The notes beneath the pieces are model-generated. The model was not told the origin of the DNA. It saw nothing but the letters and a program-made list of their open reading frames with translations, and did no database searches. A DNA stretch of 64,000 bases from Allochromatium warmingii (GTDB lineage Bacteria; Pseudomonadota; Gammaproteobacteria; Chromatiales; Chromatiaceae). The position numbers were made by a program, and so were the translations under genes. The stretch covers positions 1 to 64,000 of the forward strand of contig NZ_FNOW01000005.1 of the NCBI RefSeq assembly GCF_900107145.1. Reading direction: 5' to 3'. Shown one piece after another: positions 1 through 9,082 of the stretch; the stretch's first letter is position 1; each line of letters begins with the position of its first letter.

Positions 1-34
1 TTACCCGTACTAATTGACCGTGCGGCTTGACCAT
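1..34 (+). rRNA. rrl: 23S rRNA, 3' end (partial)
   Basis: The first bases carry the typical gammaproteobacterial 23S tail (ACTAATTGACCGTGCGGCTTG); the remainder of the gene lies to the left of the window. The exact 3' end near base 34 is estimated by analogy with the E. coli 23S end. Bases 35-129 are the 23S-5S spacer and hold no gene. Confidence 0.85.
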
Positions 35-129
35 ATAACACCCAAGTGCGTTACAAAAAACCTTACGCTCTCACCGTTTCGCGGATCGCTGATCAGCTTT
101 TTATATCAGATCAGTTATCCCACCCTTTC

Positions 130-246
130 CTTGGCGGCCATAGAGACTTGGAACCACCTGATCCCGTCCCGAACTCAGACGTGAAACAGGTCTTCGCCGA
201 TCCTAGTGTGGGGCCTCCCCATGCGAACCTAGGGCACCGCCAGGGC
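130..246 (+). rRNA. rrf: 5S rRNA
   Basis: The stretch has the 5S hallmarks: terminal helix TTGGCGG near the start paired with CCGCCAG near the end, the GATCCCGTCCCGAACTCAG block of loop B/helix III, and GCGAACCTAGGGCACC near the 3' end. The length is about 117 bases, within the usual range. It lies about 95 bases after the 23S end and is followed directly by a terminator. The ends are accurate to a few bases. Confidence 0.93.
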
Positions 247-256
247 CCTCTTCCTC

Positions 257-298
257 AAAACCCCTGCCATCTATCGATGGCGGGGGTTTTGGCTTTTT
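257..298 (+). terminator. rRNA operon terminator
   Basis: AAAACCCCTGCCAT and ATGGCGGGGGTTTT form a long G+C-rich stem with a six-base loop, followed by T-rich sequence (TTTT, then TTTTT at 294-298). It closes the rRNA operon just ahead of tcdA. Confidence 0.9.
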
Positions 299-314
299 CG
301 TTACCCTAATTACT

Positions 315-1058
315 GTGCTGATCCCTTTCGATTCACCGCTGTTTGATCGCACGCGCTTGTTAATCGGCGATGCGGGTATTACGCGCTTGCACACCAGTCA
401 TGTGCTGGTGGTTGGTCTTGGCGGTGTTGGGGCGTTTGCGGCGGAAGCGCTGGCACGCGCTGGCGTCGGCGCACTGACGCTTGTTGACCATGATCGTGTT
501 GAGCCGACGAATCTTAATCGTCAACTGATTGCGCTCAATTCAACACTAGGCCGACTCAAAACTGAGGTGCTGGCCGAACGCCTCGCTGACATCGCGCCCG
601 ACTGCCGTGTAACGCTGATCTCAGAATTTATGACCGCAGAACAGATTGATCCGTTGCTGGCTGTCGGTTTTGATCAAGTCATTGATGCAATTGATAGTTT
701 AGCGAGTAAGGTCGCGCTGATTGAAACGGCGTATCGACTACATATACCGATTGTGAGCAGCATGGGCGCGGGTGGGCGTCTGGATCCAACGCGCATTCAA
801 GTCGGTGATCTGATGGATACGCAGGTGTGTGCGTTAGCACGTTCTGTGCGTTTACGGGCGCGACGGCTTGGGGTCGGGCGTGGCGTGACGGTCGTCTGGT
901 CAGATGAACCAGCGCGACGATCAGCGCCGCTGCCACACGCCACGCATCCAGAGCGCCCCCGTCCCGCAATTGGTACTTTGAGCTATTTGCCGGCCATGTT
1001 CGGTTTGATGTTAGCCGGCATGGTGGTGCGTCGCATACTGGGTGAAACGGCTATTTGA
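315..1058 (+). CDS. tcdA: tRNA threonylcarbamoyladenosine dehydratase (E1-like)
   Basis: A 247-residue ThiF/E1-superfamily protein of the TcdA (CsdL/YgdL) type. TcdA uses ATP to cyclise t6A37 to ct6A in tRNAs reading ANN codons. Seen: a Rossmann nucleotide-binding motif GLGGVGAFAAEALARAGVG at about residues 34-52, the acidic strand LVDHDRVEPTNLNRQ and the DAIDSLASK segment, all characteristic of the family. Family members are about 250-270 residues. The start used is GTG at 315; no strong Shine-Dalgarno sequence is visible. The gene converges on the photolyase gene and overlaps it by 8 bases. The position beside an rRNA operon gives no functional clue. Confidence 0.88.
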   Translation: MLIPFDSPLFDRTRLLIGDAGITRLHTSHVLVVGLGGVGAFAAEALARAGVGALTLVDHDRVEPTNLNRQLIALNSTLGRLKTEVLAERLADIAPDCRVTLISEFMTAEQIDPLLAVGFDQVIDAIDSLASKVALIETAYRLHIPIVSSMGAGGRLDPTRIQVGDLMDTQVCALARSVRLRARRLGVGRGVTVVWSDEPARRSAPLPHATHPERPRPAIGTLSYLPAMFGLMLAGMVVRRILGETAI

Positions 1059-2496
1059 TGCGCTCCCATGCGGCCAGCGCCTGCGTCCGTGACTGCGCTA
1101 AATCAACAATGGGCTGTGGATAATCATGGCCGAGGCGAATACCGGCAGCGGCTAACACGTTTTGCGGTGCGGTCCAGGGTTGTTGGAGGTATTTATCCGG
1201 CAATCGCGCCAGTTCAGGACACCAGTGTCGCACGTAGGCACCATCTGGATCGAAGCGTTGTCCCTGCAAAACCGGATTAAAAATTCGGAAATAGGGTGCC
1301 GCATCCGCACCACAACCGGCTGTCCACTGCCAGCCGAGCGTATTGTTGGCTAAATCCGCATCAACCAACGTATCCCAAAACCAACGCGCCCCGCTTTGCC
1401 AGGGAAGCAGCAGATTCTTGGTCAATAGTGAAGCAACAACCATTCGCACACGATTGTGCATCCAGCCGGTGTGCCACAGCTCGCGCATCCCAGCGTCAAC
1501 GAATGGAATGCCAGTTTGCCCGCGTTGCCATGCTGTGCGTGTCATTTCCGCACGCTCTGTCGCCCACGGAAACGCCTGAAATCGTTCATCGAGCGGCGCG
1601 TCTGGGGTCTGTGGAAAATGATGCAGCAGATGATAGCCAAATTCACGCCAGCCGAGTTCGCGTATATAGGGTTCGGCTGTGCCCTGAGTTGGATCGCCGC
1701 CACTGCTGAGAATCATGTGCAGCACCCGGCGCGGACTGATCTCACCAAAATGCAAATGTGGCGAAAGACGCGATGTGCCGAGCTGATCGGGGCGATCACG
1801 CGCTGTGCCATAATCGGCCAATCCGTGTTCTATGAAGGCGTGCGCACGCGCTATCGCTCCGGTTTCGCCTGGCTCCCAAGTTGCGTGAAATCCGGCATCC
1901 CAGTTGCTAGACGGCAGCAATGCCAAGGATTTTAGCGCACAGGCTGCATTGAATTTGATACCGGTATATGACGGAATGTGCTCAGGCGGTGGGTGCGGAG
2001 ATTCGATTTGCAGCGACCGAACACACGCCCGCCAAAAGGCGCTGAATACACGATAAGGTTGACCACTGCTGTTGAGAATCTCCCAGGGTTCAAACAGTAC
2101 CTGCGCTTTGTGGCTCTCGCAGCCTAGCCCGTCAGCGCGTAGGTGTTGCTTGATGCGGGTGTCACGCTCGCGGGTTGCGGGGTCGTAGAGACGGTTCCAG
2201 TGTATCGCCTGTGCTCCGGTTTCGTGTGCGAGTTGCTGCAATACGGTCAAACTCGGCCCGTTGAATATCCAGAGCCGATTACCACGCGCCCGTAGTGCGG
2301 CATCGAATGCGGCGAGGCTCCAATGCAGCCACCAGCGGCTTGCCGCGCCTGGTTGCCAAGGGGCTTCTTCGTCTGGTGCATGGATATAAACCGGAATGAT
2401 CGGCGCACCGCTGCTCAACGCGGCGCTGAGTGCAGGGTTGTCGTCTAGGCGCAGATCGCGCCGAAACCAGAGGATGACAGGGGCGGTTGCGTGCAA
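1051..2496 (-). CDS. phrB: Deoxyribodipyrimidine photo-lyase
   Basis: A 481-residue class I photolyase of the cryptochrome/photolyase family. Such enzymes use FADH- and an antenna pigment to split UV-induced cyclobutane pyrimidine dimers. The N-terminal antenna domain begins LWFRRDLRLDDNPAL. The C-terminal FAD domain holds GTSRLSPHLHFGEISPR, the GWREFGYHLL segment and WTAGCGADAAPYFRIFNP, with the tryptophans expected for electron transfer to flavin. The length equals the family norm. The start is TTG at 2496, preceded by AGGAAG at a suitable distance. It is probably transcribed alone. A cryptochrome-like role cannot be excluded, but overall features favour CPD repair. Confidence 0.93.
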   Translation of the reverse strand: MHATAPVILWFRRDLRLDDNPALSAALSSGAPIIPVYIHAPDEEAPWQPGAASRWWLHWSLAAFDAALRARGNRLWIFNGPSLTVLQQLAHETGAQAIHWNRLYDPATRERDTRIKQHLRADGLGCESHKAQVLFEPWEILNSSGQPYRVFSAFWRACVRSLQIESPHPPPEHIPSYTGIKFNAACALKSLALLPSSNWDAGFHATWEPGETGAIARAHAFIEHGLADYGTARDRPDQLGTSRLSPHLHFGEISPRRVLHMILSSGGDPTQGTAEPYIRELGWREFGYHLLHHFPQTPDAPLDERFQAFPWATERAEMTRTAWQRGQTGIPFVDAGMRELWHTGWMHNRVRMVVASLLTKNLLLPWQSGARWFWDTLVDADLANNTLGWQWTAGCGADAAPYFRIFNPVLQGQRFDPDGAYVRHWCPELARLPDKYLQQPWTAPQNVLAAAGIRLGHDYPQPIVDLAQSRTQALAAWERIK

Positions 2497-2572
2497 GGCG
2501 TTGCTTCCTAAGGGGATTAAGGTACGAATGCTAATCAGATGGTGTCAGCGTAACGATTGTGCAAATTAGGGC

Positions 2573-2601
2573 TTGCGCTATGCAACCGACATCGGTATTA
2601 T
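2573..2601 (+). promoter_or_regulatory. sigma70-type promoter of the initiator tRNA gene
   Basis: TTGCGC (2573-2578) and TATTAT (2596-2601) are separated by exactly 17 bases, and the tRNA begins 13 bases after the -10 element. The discriminator GCGTCTC is partly G+C-rich, as is common for stable RNA promoters under stringent control. Confidence 0.75.
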
Positions 2602-2613
2602 GCGTCTCTCAGT

Positions 2614-2690
<77 letters not shown>

Positions 2691-2701
2691 TATTTGATAT
2701 T

Positions 2702-2737
2702 AAAGGCTTAGAGGTCTGACCTCTAGGCCTTTTTTAT
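2702..2737 (+). terminator. Probable bidirectional terminator between tRNA-fMet and druE
   Basis: AAGGCTTAGAGGT and ACCTCTAGGCCTT form a 13-position stem (one G-T pair) with a three-base loop, followed by TTTTTTATT. It ends the tRNA transcript. On the minus strand the stem is followed by only a short T run, so it may also end druE transcription. Bases 2738-2865 hold nothing else recognised. Confidence 0.8.
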
Positions 2738-2865
2738 TGTCCGAAGTAAGGTTAAAACCATCGCCTTTAGGCGGTCAGATTTATCTTTGAAGCCTTTTGC
2801 ACAACTAGGGCACTACCCACCACCAGATAAATACGGCTTTTCAACGCAAATAAACCGCCAAACAG

Positions 2866-5800
2866 TTACAAGCCCAGACAATACCAATACGTCGGATAGT
2901 CCACAGTCATCGCTTCGATCACTGGATTTGTTGAACGCAGCTTGGCAAGCTGGCGCGTCACATCGGCCTCAAATGGAAATTCCGGGCCAATCTGACGGAC
3001 AACGCGCCAATAACCAAATCCTTGATCCAAGCGCATCGACCACGTTTGACCGTCGTTCCAAGTCAAGGTTAGCTCCCGCGCATGAGGCAGCTCGCGAGTT
3101 GGTTTTTCATTCCAAGTGAAATTCGGCCACTGTGCGCCGAACCAATCTTCTGCAACCTGACGCCGATCTAAGGCATCGCACCAATCATGAAATAACCAGC
3201 GCGGTGATTCGCTGCTCAAGCGTTCTAAGGTCGCTGTTTCAATCTGCACCTGTGTTGTCACGCTCAGACCGCCCGAGTAACGCTGCAATCCGTCCAAAAC
3301 AGCAGACAGCAGTAACAGCGTAAACGGGGAACGCAGATACCGATCAACATAATGCAGCGATTGCAGTGGTTGAGCAGCATTCAGGCGTTGCGCCAGCCCC
3401 GCGATCTGAGCGGTGAGATGCGCCCACGCCCGCTCACCAAAGGTCATGGCTGGGCCGTCGAGTTCTCGGGTCATTGACAGCGCGATCACGCCCGGCAGTG
3501 GGGCGCGTAGATCGGCTGGCTCCAACCGCTGCCAGGTTGTCGGGAGTGCTGAGAGCGGTTGCGATTCATGGATATGCACAAATGGCCCACCGGGTTCACC
3601 GCCGCCCCAAGTCGGACGCGGCACCAGCGCCGATGTCTCACGCGCTGCCCAGCGCACCCGCCGATCTGCGCTACCTAACTCAAGGATCAGCGGGTGTTCA
3701 GATACGCTTACACATGGTTCATTGGGCACGCGCCACACATCCGCACCGGTGTAAGCGATCAAAGCGGCGAGTTCGTCGCGTTGCGTTGGCATGAGGGCGT
3801 TTAGGGTGACTGCCGGTGCAATTAGATGCACCGCCAGCTCCAACTCAACGCAACGCGCCAGATGCGTGCGTAAACGCCAAGCCAGCGGTTCCCAGTCCGA
3901 TGCGTCGCCGCCCAGATACACCCGCAATTCCGTCATCGCTGTGCGCTGGGCTTCACGATTCAACGCGACAATCAGCGGTTCCATTTCCAGTTGACTAGCT
4001 GGCCCAAAAGCAGAGAGCGCAGCGGGTAGCGCCAGCGCATCAAGGAACGCATCCGACAGCAGACGCAATGCCGCATAGCGATTCAGAGCTTCAACCTGAT
4101 GCTGGGTGTCATGCGTGAGCACACAGCCCTGACAGGCCGCATTGCAGCCGCGTGGACACTGGAGGACAGCACGGGCTTGGCGCAACAGATCCGGCAACTG
4201 CGTTGCGACCTGACTAACATAGCCCGCGCCACCGGCGGCGGTATCGTAGAGATAGATTGAATAGGTCTCGCCGTTCGCGGTGCGACTCGGGGCGGCTAAT
4301 GCGCCGACCTCGGCTTCTTCGATTCCGAGTGTTTGGCAGAGGGCGCGGCGTAGTGCGACAGCGAGAGTATAGGCGGTCTGTTGATCGATGGGGCGTAAAT
4401 CCGCATCGCATAGTTGCAATTCAAACAGTTCCGTGTGGGTGACAATGCCCAGCCGAATGCCGCTGAGAATCGACCAATCGGCATCATTGCCTGGGCAATA
4501 GCGTTCTTTGTCATGTAAGCGCCCACCGCGCAGGCGCTGATGTGGAAACTGATTTAGCGGGCCGGTATGACCAAAGCCCGGCGGAAGCTGAGCGTCTGCC
4601 AGCATGGAATCAGCACGTCCACAGCGTAGGCACAGCGCATATCCACTGCCATAGAGACCGTTACTGCGATGAAATAACGATCCGTGCTGACTGGTGCGAT
4701 AGCGCCCGAGCGCCGGAATCGGCAGTGGCATCCAGTCGGCACCGTCGAGCGATACCACCGGATTGAGCACCGGAATAAACTGCGGCGTGGTGACATCGTT
4801 ATGCGGTGTGTCACGGATGTCCACAGCAAATCCGGCGGGCTGAATAAAGCGTTGGCGCGTCAAGGTTGCGCCTGCTGTGCCGCAATGTGGGCAGCGGGGT
4901 GGGGCGGTGATCCGCGTGCCGGTACTGCCGCAGTGTTTGCAGCGCCATGCCCAGCGCAAATCTTGAATTTCGGGCGCAGCCTGCGCCTCGGCGGGTATCT
5001 GCCAGTTCAGGGTCACGCCGCTACTGCGATAAACGCGCCCATCGAGTACGGTGTCTGTGCCCGGCGCGTAATCGCGGATAGCGATAGCCAGATGCCGACT
5101 CGGATAACCGGCACGCCGCGAGCGGTTATCCTCGCGTTCTGCGTGCTTGCTCAGGCGATTGAGGTTTTCCAGTGTTGTCGTGACCAACGGCACGACATGC
5201 GTCGGAAAACCATAGCCGGGCAAAAATCCCAGATTGGCCAATTCGCCGAGCAGGTATTCACCGCGTAGGCGCTTAAGTTGAATGTCAATCGCTTGTTCAG
5301 GTTTGCTGTCGCCCGTTGGCGTTTTGACAATCTGCCGCTGTTCGAGCAGCGCCTCAAGCTGGCGCAACCAGCGTTCGCCCACCTGCTCAATAGCGTGCGC
5401 GGTCTGTATCAAGAGTGAATCAACAGACCGGCCTGCCAGCGGTGTGCGGCGGCATAACGTGTTCAGACCGGTGCGTAATCCGGCAGCAGATAGCGCGGTC
5501 GATTCACACCACTCGGCAAAATGGCTGTAAGGAGCCGAGGTCGTTGCGTCGGGCGCTTCAAAAAACCAACCAACCTTGACAGAACGCGCATCGGGGACTT
5601 GATCGCGCAAAAAAGTCGCCAGCGTCAGCGCATTGAGATGGCGTTGCACGATGGGCACGCTCTGCAACGCCACACGCGGTAGTCTGAGGCGCGTTTCAAA
5701 CGGCCAGAGCGGATTTTGAAACACCGCTTCACCCTGAGGCGTCGCCTTGCACAGGGTAAAACTCAAGGCTGCCGATTCAGCGCGTCGCCCAGCACGGCCC

Positions 5801-8800
5801 GCCCGTTGCAGAAAATTAGCCGGATGCGGTGGCACATTGTTCATCGCTACCGCTGTCAAACCGCCGATGTCCACACCCATTTCCATCGTCGTGGAACAGC
5901 TCAACAGATTGATCTGACCGTCTTTAAACGCCTGTTCGCGTCGCGTCAGCTCATTGCCATGAATCTGCGCTGAGTGTTCAGCGGCTTTGATATAGCGGCG
6001 ATGGCGAGCAAGGCGATCACTGAGATCTGGCCAAGCACCAAGCTGGCGCAGTTCCACAATACGCGGGTCAGATTCCAACCAAGCATCTGCTTCCTCAGCA
6101 GTGCGGTTGAGCCAAAACGGATGCGGGAGACGTGGCAGCTCGACGCGCTGACAGTGAATCAACGACTCAGGCGCGGGCTGGATGGGCAGATACGGCGTAA
6201 TACCGCGCACCGTAATCGGCAGCAAGCGGCGTGTCACCGGACACAACCACGCCGTATTGACCTGAGCCAGCACGGCATGTTTGTCGAGTTCCAGATGAAA
6301 TCCATATTCGGTTTGCGTCAAAACTGGGCGGATTCCATCCCAAATGGCTTTAAGGATTTCTTCAAGTTGTGCGCCCTGATAGGCGTCATCCTGATTTAAT
6401 TTGAATAGATATTCAAGGAAACGTATCAATAAATTCCGTTTTGCCCAGGGCCATGTAATGGATGGCCAAGTGCGCTGTGTTTTGCGGTTTTTCAATTGAT
6501 TGGGCGGTATCAGTAAACTAGGACGACTTTTATAACCAAACCAGCGAATAACGGAATCGAGTGCCGCAACCGAAGGATGACCAGTGCGAACAACATGATT
6601 TATCGCTATATGCAATAAATCACGCCATTCATCGCGGCTGATGCCGTACCGCTTCATCACCGCCGGCAGCGGGGCATTTTCAAGTACCGGATAAACAAGC
6701 TGCACTAATCCTAGCCCTTCTAATGAAAACTGTCGTTTTGGGCGGAGAAAAAATTCACGCAATAAACACAGTTGCACCAGTTGGCGATCACTCGCCAACA
6801 GTCCAAAGGTCAAGGTTTTCAGCTCTGGCATTAACCACCGCTTGAAATCCTCAGAACCGAGCAATTTATTTTCGGCCTCTAGCCATGTCAGGCGACCTTG
6901 AGCGGAGGTTTGGAGTTTAGCGAGTTCTTGCCGTTTTTCCTCTAACACCGCTTCTAATATCGGATTGCTCGCTACTCGCTCTAATGCTTGAATCGTGGTT
7001 TTTACAGCCTGTATATCGGACGGATCAACTGTCGGAACACTGGCCGCTAAATGGTGATAGAGCAGACTGCGCACATAATCGCGCTCACTGTCTTGCTGAA
7101 GTTTCGCTGCAATACGCGCCGTTCCCTGCCGACTATCGGTAAACGTAATCAAGCGGCGTCCGTCGAGCGGGCGGGCCTCAGTGTTTTTGTTGAGCGGCGG
7201 CATGGCTTCGAGCAGCGTCGGAATCGCCGTACTCAGCAAAAACGGTGCGCCAATCCGCATCGGCGCGAACAGGTGTTGATCGCGCTCGTGCGCGTGGCAC
7301 ACCGGACACTGCAATCCCCGATCCTCAGGGAGGCGCAGATGCACCCGCACGCCGTTGTGTCCTGCTGGATCCAGCCGCCCGTCTGCCGCCAATCGCCAGT
7401 CGCGTACCATCGCCGCGTCCGCCGTCGTCAGTAAGCGCGGATTGGCTGTCAATGCTGTGTCCGGCGATGAATCCTTGTCATCCTCATCATCGCTGCTCAA
7501 GGGTTCAAGCGCCTGCTGAAACTCATCCTCGACAACATTAAATTGATGACGCTCTAACCAGTCCGCGCCGTCGTGATAGGTCTCCTGAGCCAACAGATAT
7601 TCCGCACCACATTCGCGGCATTGCACCAAATCGAATACGGGCGTTTGGCAATGTGGACACTGTTCGCGTCGTTCCAAAAACACCGCGCCAAATGGCCAAT
7701 CCGGTGCAGCCAGCTCAGTCGCTTCGCGCCCCGGACACTGCGCATTGGGACAGGCCCATAAGCCATTCAGCGTGCGATGAAACAGATGTCCACGCAGCGG
7801 CAAAAACGCTTCAGTGGGATGTTTAGCCGGGTGTGCTTGCGTTGCCAAATCCAGCCAACCCAATGTTTCACGTCGCGCTGCGAGGTCATCACATCCGAGC
7901 AGCGTCTGCGCCAGCGCACTCAACAGCCGAGGATGGTTCACCAGTTGTGCGCGTAGCTGCCGCAGGCGCGGATCGCTGGCTAAAGCGGCAAAACGCGCAA
8001 CCGGATCCAGTCGGCGCACCGTCTCTTGATCGGAACAGGGTTGATTCAGTGCGCTGAAACATTCGGGCAAGTCGGGCGTGGCCCGCTGACCTTCAATAAC
8101 CCGCACCTGATCGGCGCTGACACCCGCCACATCAGCCAAAAATTCCGCAAGCTGACGCCGCGATTCTTCGCTGGCATCGCCCAGCGTGGCCGATGTCGCA
8201 ATCAATCGCACCTCACTCGCCCGACAGCCAAAAGCGTGCAACACGCGCCGGAGCAACAAGGTCAATTCCGCCGCCTGCGAACCGACATAGGTATGCGCTT
8301 CGTCAATTACGATCCAGCGCAAGGTTCCCTGTGATTGATTCAGAATTGGGCGATCTTCATTGCGAACCAGCAGATATTCGAGCATGGTCGCATTGGTAAT
8401 TAACAGCGGCGGCGCATCCGAGCGTAATGTGCGTCGATCCGCGACCTCGCAATGCCAGTTGCTTTTGCCCTGATCCGGTGTATCGCCGTTATAAAGACAG
8501 AAACGCACGCCGCCCTTAAATGGCTCCGACCATGCGATAAGCCGATCTTTTTGACTCTTAATCAACGCATTAAGCGGATAAAGAAACAGAGCGCGAACAC
8601 CGGTCAAAGGTACGCCCTGACGGTGCGCTAATTCAATAGCCAGATCGTTCAAAATCGGAATTAAAAAACACTCAGTTTTGCCAGAGCCGGTGCCACTAGA
8701 AACCAAAATTGAGCGTCCCGCTTTAATCAGCGTGCGCCACGCCTCTAGCTGATGTCGATACGGATGTTGCGTAACCGGAAAACTATAATCATCTAACAGG

Positions 8801-9081
8801 CCGTGTCGTTGTGGCGTGCTCAACGCCTGCACAAGCTGCGGATGCAGAAGCGAGCCGCTTAAATCGCCGAGCGACGCCTCCGCTTGCTCCCAACCGAAGC
8901 TCGCCTCAAACACCGGATCGGCTAAAAATGCCCCAGGTAATCCAGGCGCTTGATCGAGCAAAGCGCGTAAATATTCACGCAATGCACGATTACGAAAACC
9001 ACACAAACCTAATACAGCGCGTGTGGCGCGGCGACTCAATTGTTCGGTCAGTGCCGCATAAAAACGATCATGCTGTTCCAT
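2866..9081 (-). CDS. druE: DruE-like giant helicase with DUF1998/MZB zinc domain (Druantia type III)
   Basis: A 2071-residue superfamily 2 helicase. Seen: Walker A SSGTGSGKTE (about 128-137), IDEAH (about 259-263), SAT (about 297-299), FTDSRQGTARIA (about 647-658), motif V STTMEMGVDIGG (about 1063-1074) and motif VI QRAGRAGR (about 1092-1099). Zinc-ribbon cysteine pairs lie near 444-490, 593-596 and 1381-1400. A DUF1998/MZB-type cluster CPRGCNAACQGC lies at about 1642-1653. The last 370 residues are not recognised. Size, domain order and pairing with the upstream 1133-residue gene match DruE, the hallmark of Druantia anti-phage systems. In those systems the helicase is needed for defence, but its target here is unknown. 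The start codon lies one base after the druH stop, behind CGGAGT, so translation is probably coupled. A lone MrfA-type DNA repair helicase is a less likely alternative because MrfA is far shorter. Confidence 0.85.
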   Translation of the reverse strand: MEQHDRFYAALTEQLSRRATRAVLGLCGFRNRALREYLRALLDQAPGLPGAFLADPVFEASFGWEQAEASLGDLSGSLLHPQLVQALSTPQRHGLLDDYSFPVTQHPYRHQLEAWRTLIKAGRSILVSSGTGSGKTECFLIPILNDLAIELAHRQGVPLTGVRALFLYPLNALIKSQKDRLIAWSEPFKGGVRFCLYNGDTPDQGKSNWHCEVADRRTLRSDAPPLLITNATMLEYLLVRNEDRPILNQSQGTLRWIVIDEAHTYVGSQAAELTLLLRRVLHAFGCRASEVRLIATSATLGDASEESRRQLAEFLADVAGVSADQVRVIEGQRATPDLPECFSALNQPCSDQETVRRLDPVARFAALASDPRLRQLRAQLVNHPRLLSALAQTLLGCDDLAARRETLGWLDLATQAHPAKHPTEAFLPLRGHLFHRTLNGLWACPNAQCPGREATELAAPDWPFGAVFLERREQCPHCQTPVFDLVQCRECGAEYLLAQETYHDGADWLERHQFNVVEDEFQQALEPLSSDDEDDKDSSPDTALTANPRLLTTADAAMVRDWRLAADGRLDPAGHNGVRVHLRLPEDRGLQCPVCHAHERDQHLFAPMRIGAPFLLSTAIPTLLEAMPPLNKNTEARPLDGRRLITFTDSRQGTARIAAKLQQDSERDYVRSLLYHHLAASVPTVDPSDIQAVKTTIQALERVASNPILEAVLEEKRQELAKLQTSAQGRLTWLEAENKLLGSEDFKRWLMPELKTLTFGLLASDRQLVQLCLLREFFLRPKRQFSLEGLGLVQLVYPVLENAPLPAVMKRYGISRDEWRDLLHIAINHVVRTGHPSVAALDSVIRWFGYKSRPSLLIPPNQLKNRKTQRTWPSITWPWAKRNLLIRFLEYLFKLNQDDAYQGAQLEEILKAIWDGIRPVLTQTEYGFHLELDKHAVLAQVNTAWLCPVTRRLLPITVRGITPYLPIQPAPESLIHCQRVELPRLPHPFWLNRTAEEADAWLESDPRIVELRQLGAWPDLSDRLARHRRYIKAAEHSAQIHGNELTRREQAFKDGQINLLSCSTTMEMGVDIGGLTAVAMNNVPPHPANFLQRAGRAGRRAESAALSFTLCKATPQGEAVFQNPLWPFETRLRLPRVALQSVPIVQRHLNALTLATFLRDQVPDARSVKVGWFFEAPDATTSAPYSHFAEWCESTALSAAGLRTGLNTLCRRTPLAGRSVDSLLIQTAHAIEQVGERWLRQLEALLEQRQIVKTPTGDSKPEQAIDIQLKRLRGEYLLGELANLGFLPGYGFPTHVVPLVTTTLENLNRLSKHAEREDNRSRRAGYPSRHLAIAIRDYAPGTDTVLDGRVYRSSGVTLNWQIPAEAQAAPEIQDLRWAWRCKHCGSTGTRITAPPRCPHCGTAGATLTRQRFIQPAGFAVDIRDTPHNDVTTPQFIPVLNPVVSLDGADWMPLPIPALGRYRTSQHGSLFHRSNGLYGSGYALCLRCGRADSMLADAQLPPGFGHTGPLNQFPHQRLRGGRLHDKERYCPGNDADWSILSGIRLGIVTHTELFELQLCDADLRPIDQQTAYTLAVALRRALCQTLGIEEAEVGALAAPSRTANGETYSIYLYDTAAGGAGYVSQVATQLPDLLRQARAVLQCPRGCNAACQGCVLTHDTQHQVEALNRYAALRLLSDAFLDALALPAALSAFGPASQLEMEPLIVALNREAQRTAMTELRVYLGGDASDWEPLAWRLRTHLARCVELELAVHLIAPAVTLNALMPTQRDELAALIAYTGADVWRVPNEPCVSVSEHPLILELGSADRRVRWAARETSALVPRPTWGGGEPGGPFVHIHESQPLSALPTTWQRLEPADLRAPLPGVIALSMTRELDGPAMTFGERAWAHLTAQIAGLAQRLNAAQPLQSLHYVDRYLRSPFTLLLLSAVLDGLQRYSGGLSVTTQVQIETATLERLSSESPRWLFHDWCDALDRRQVAEDWFGAQWPNFTWNEKPTRELPHARELTLTWNDGQTWSMRLDQGFGYWRVVRQIGPEFPFEADVTRQLAKLRSTNPVIEAMTVDYPTYWYCLGL

Positions 9082-9082
9082 A

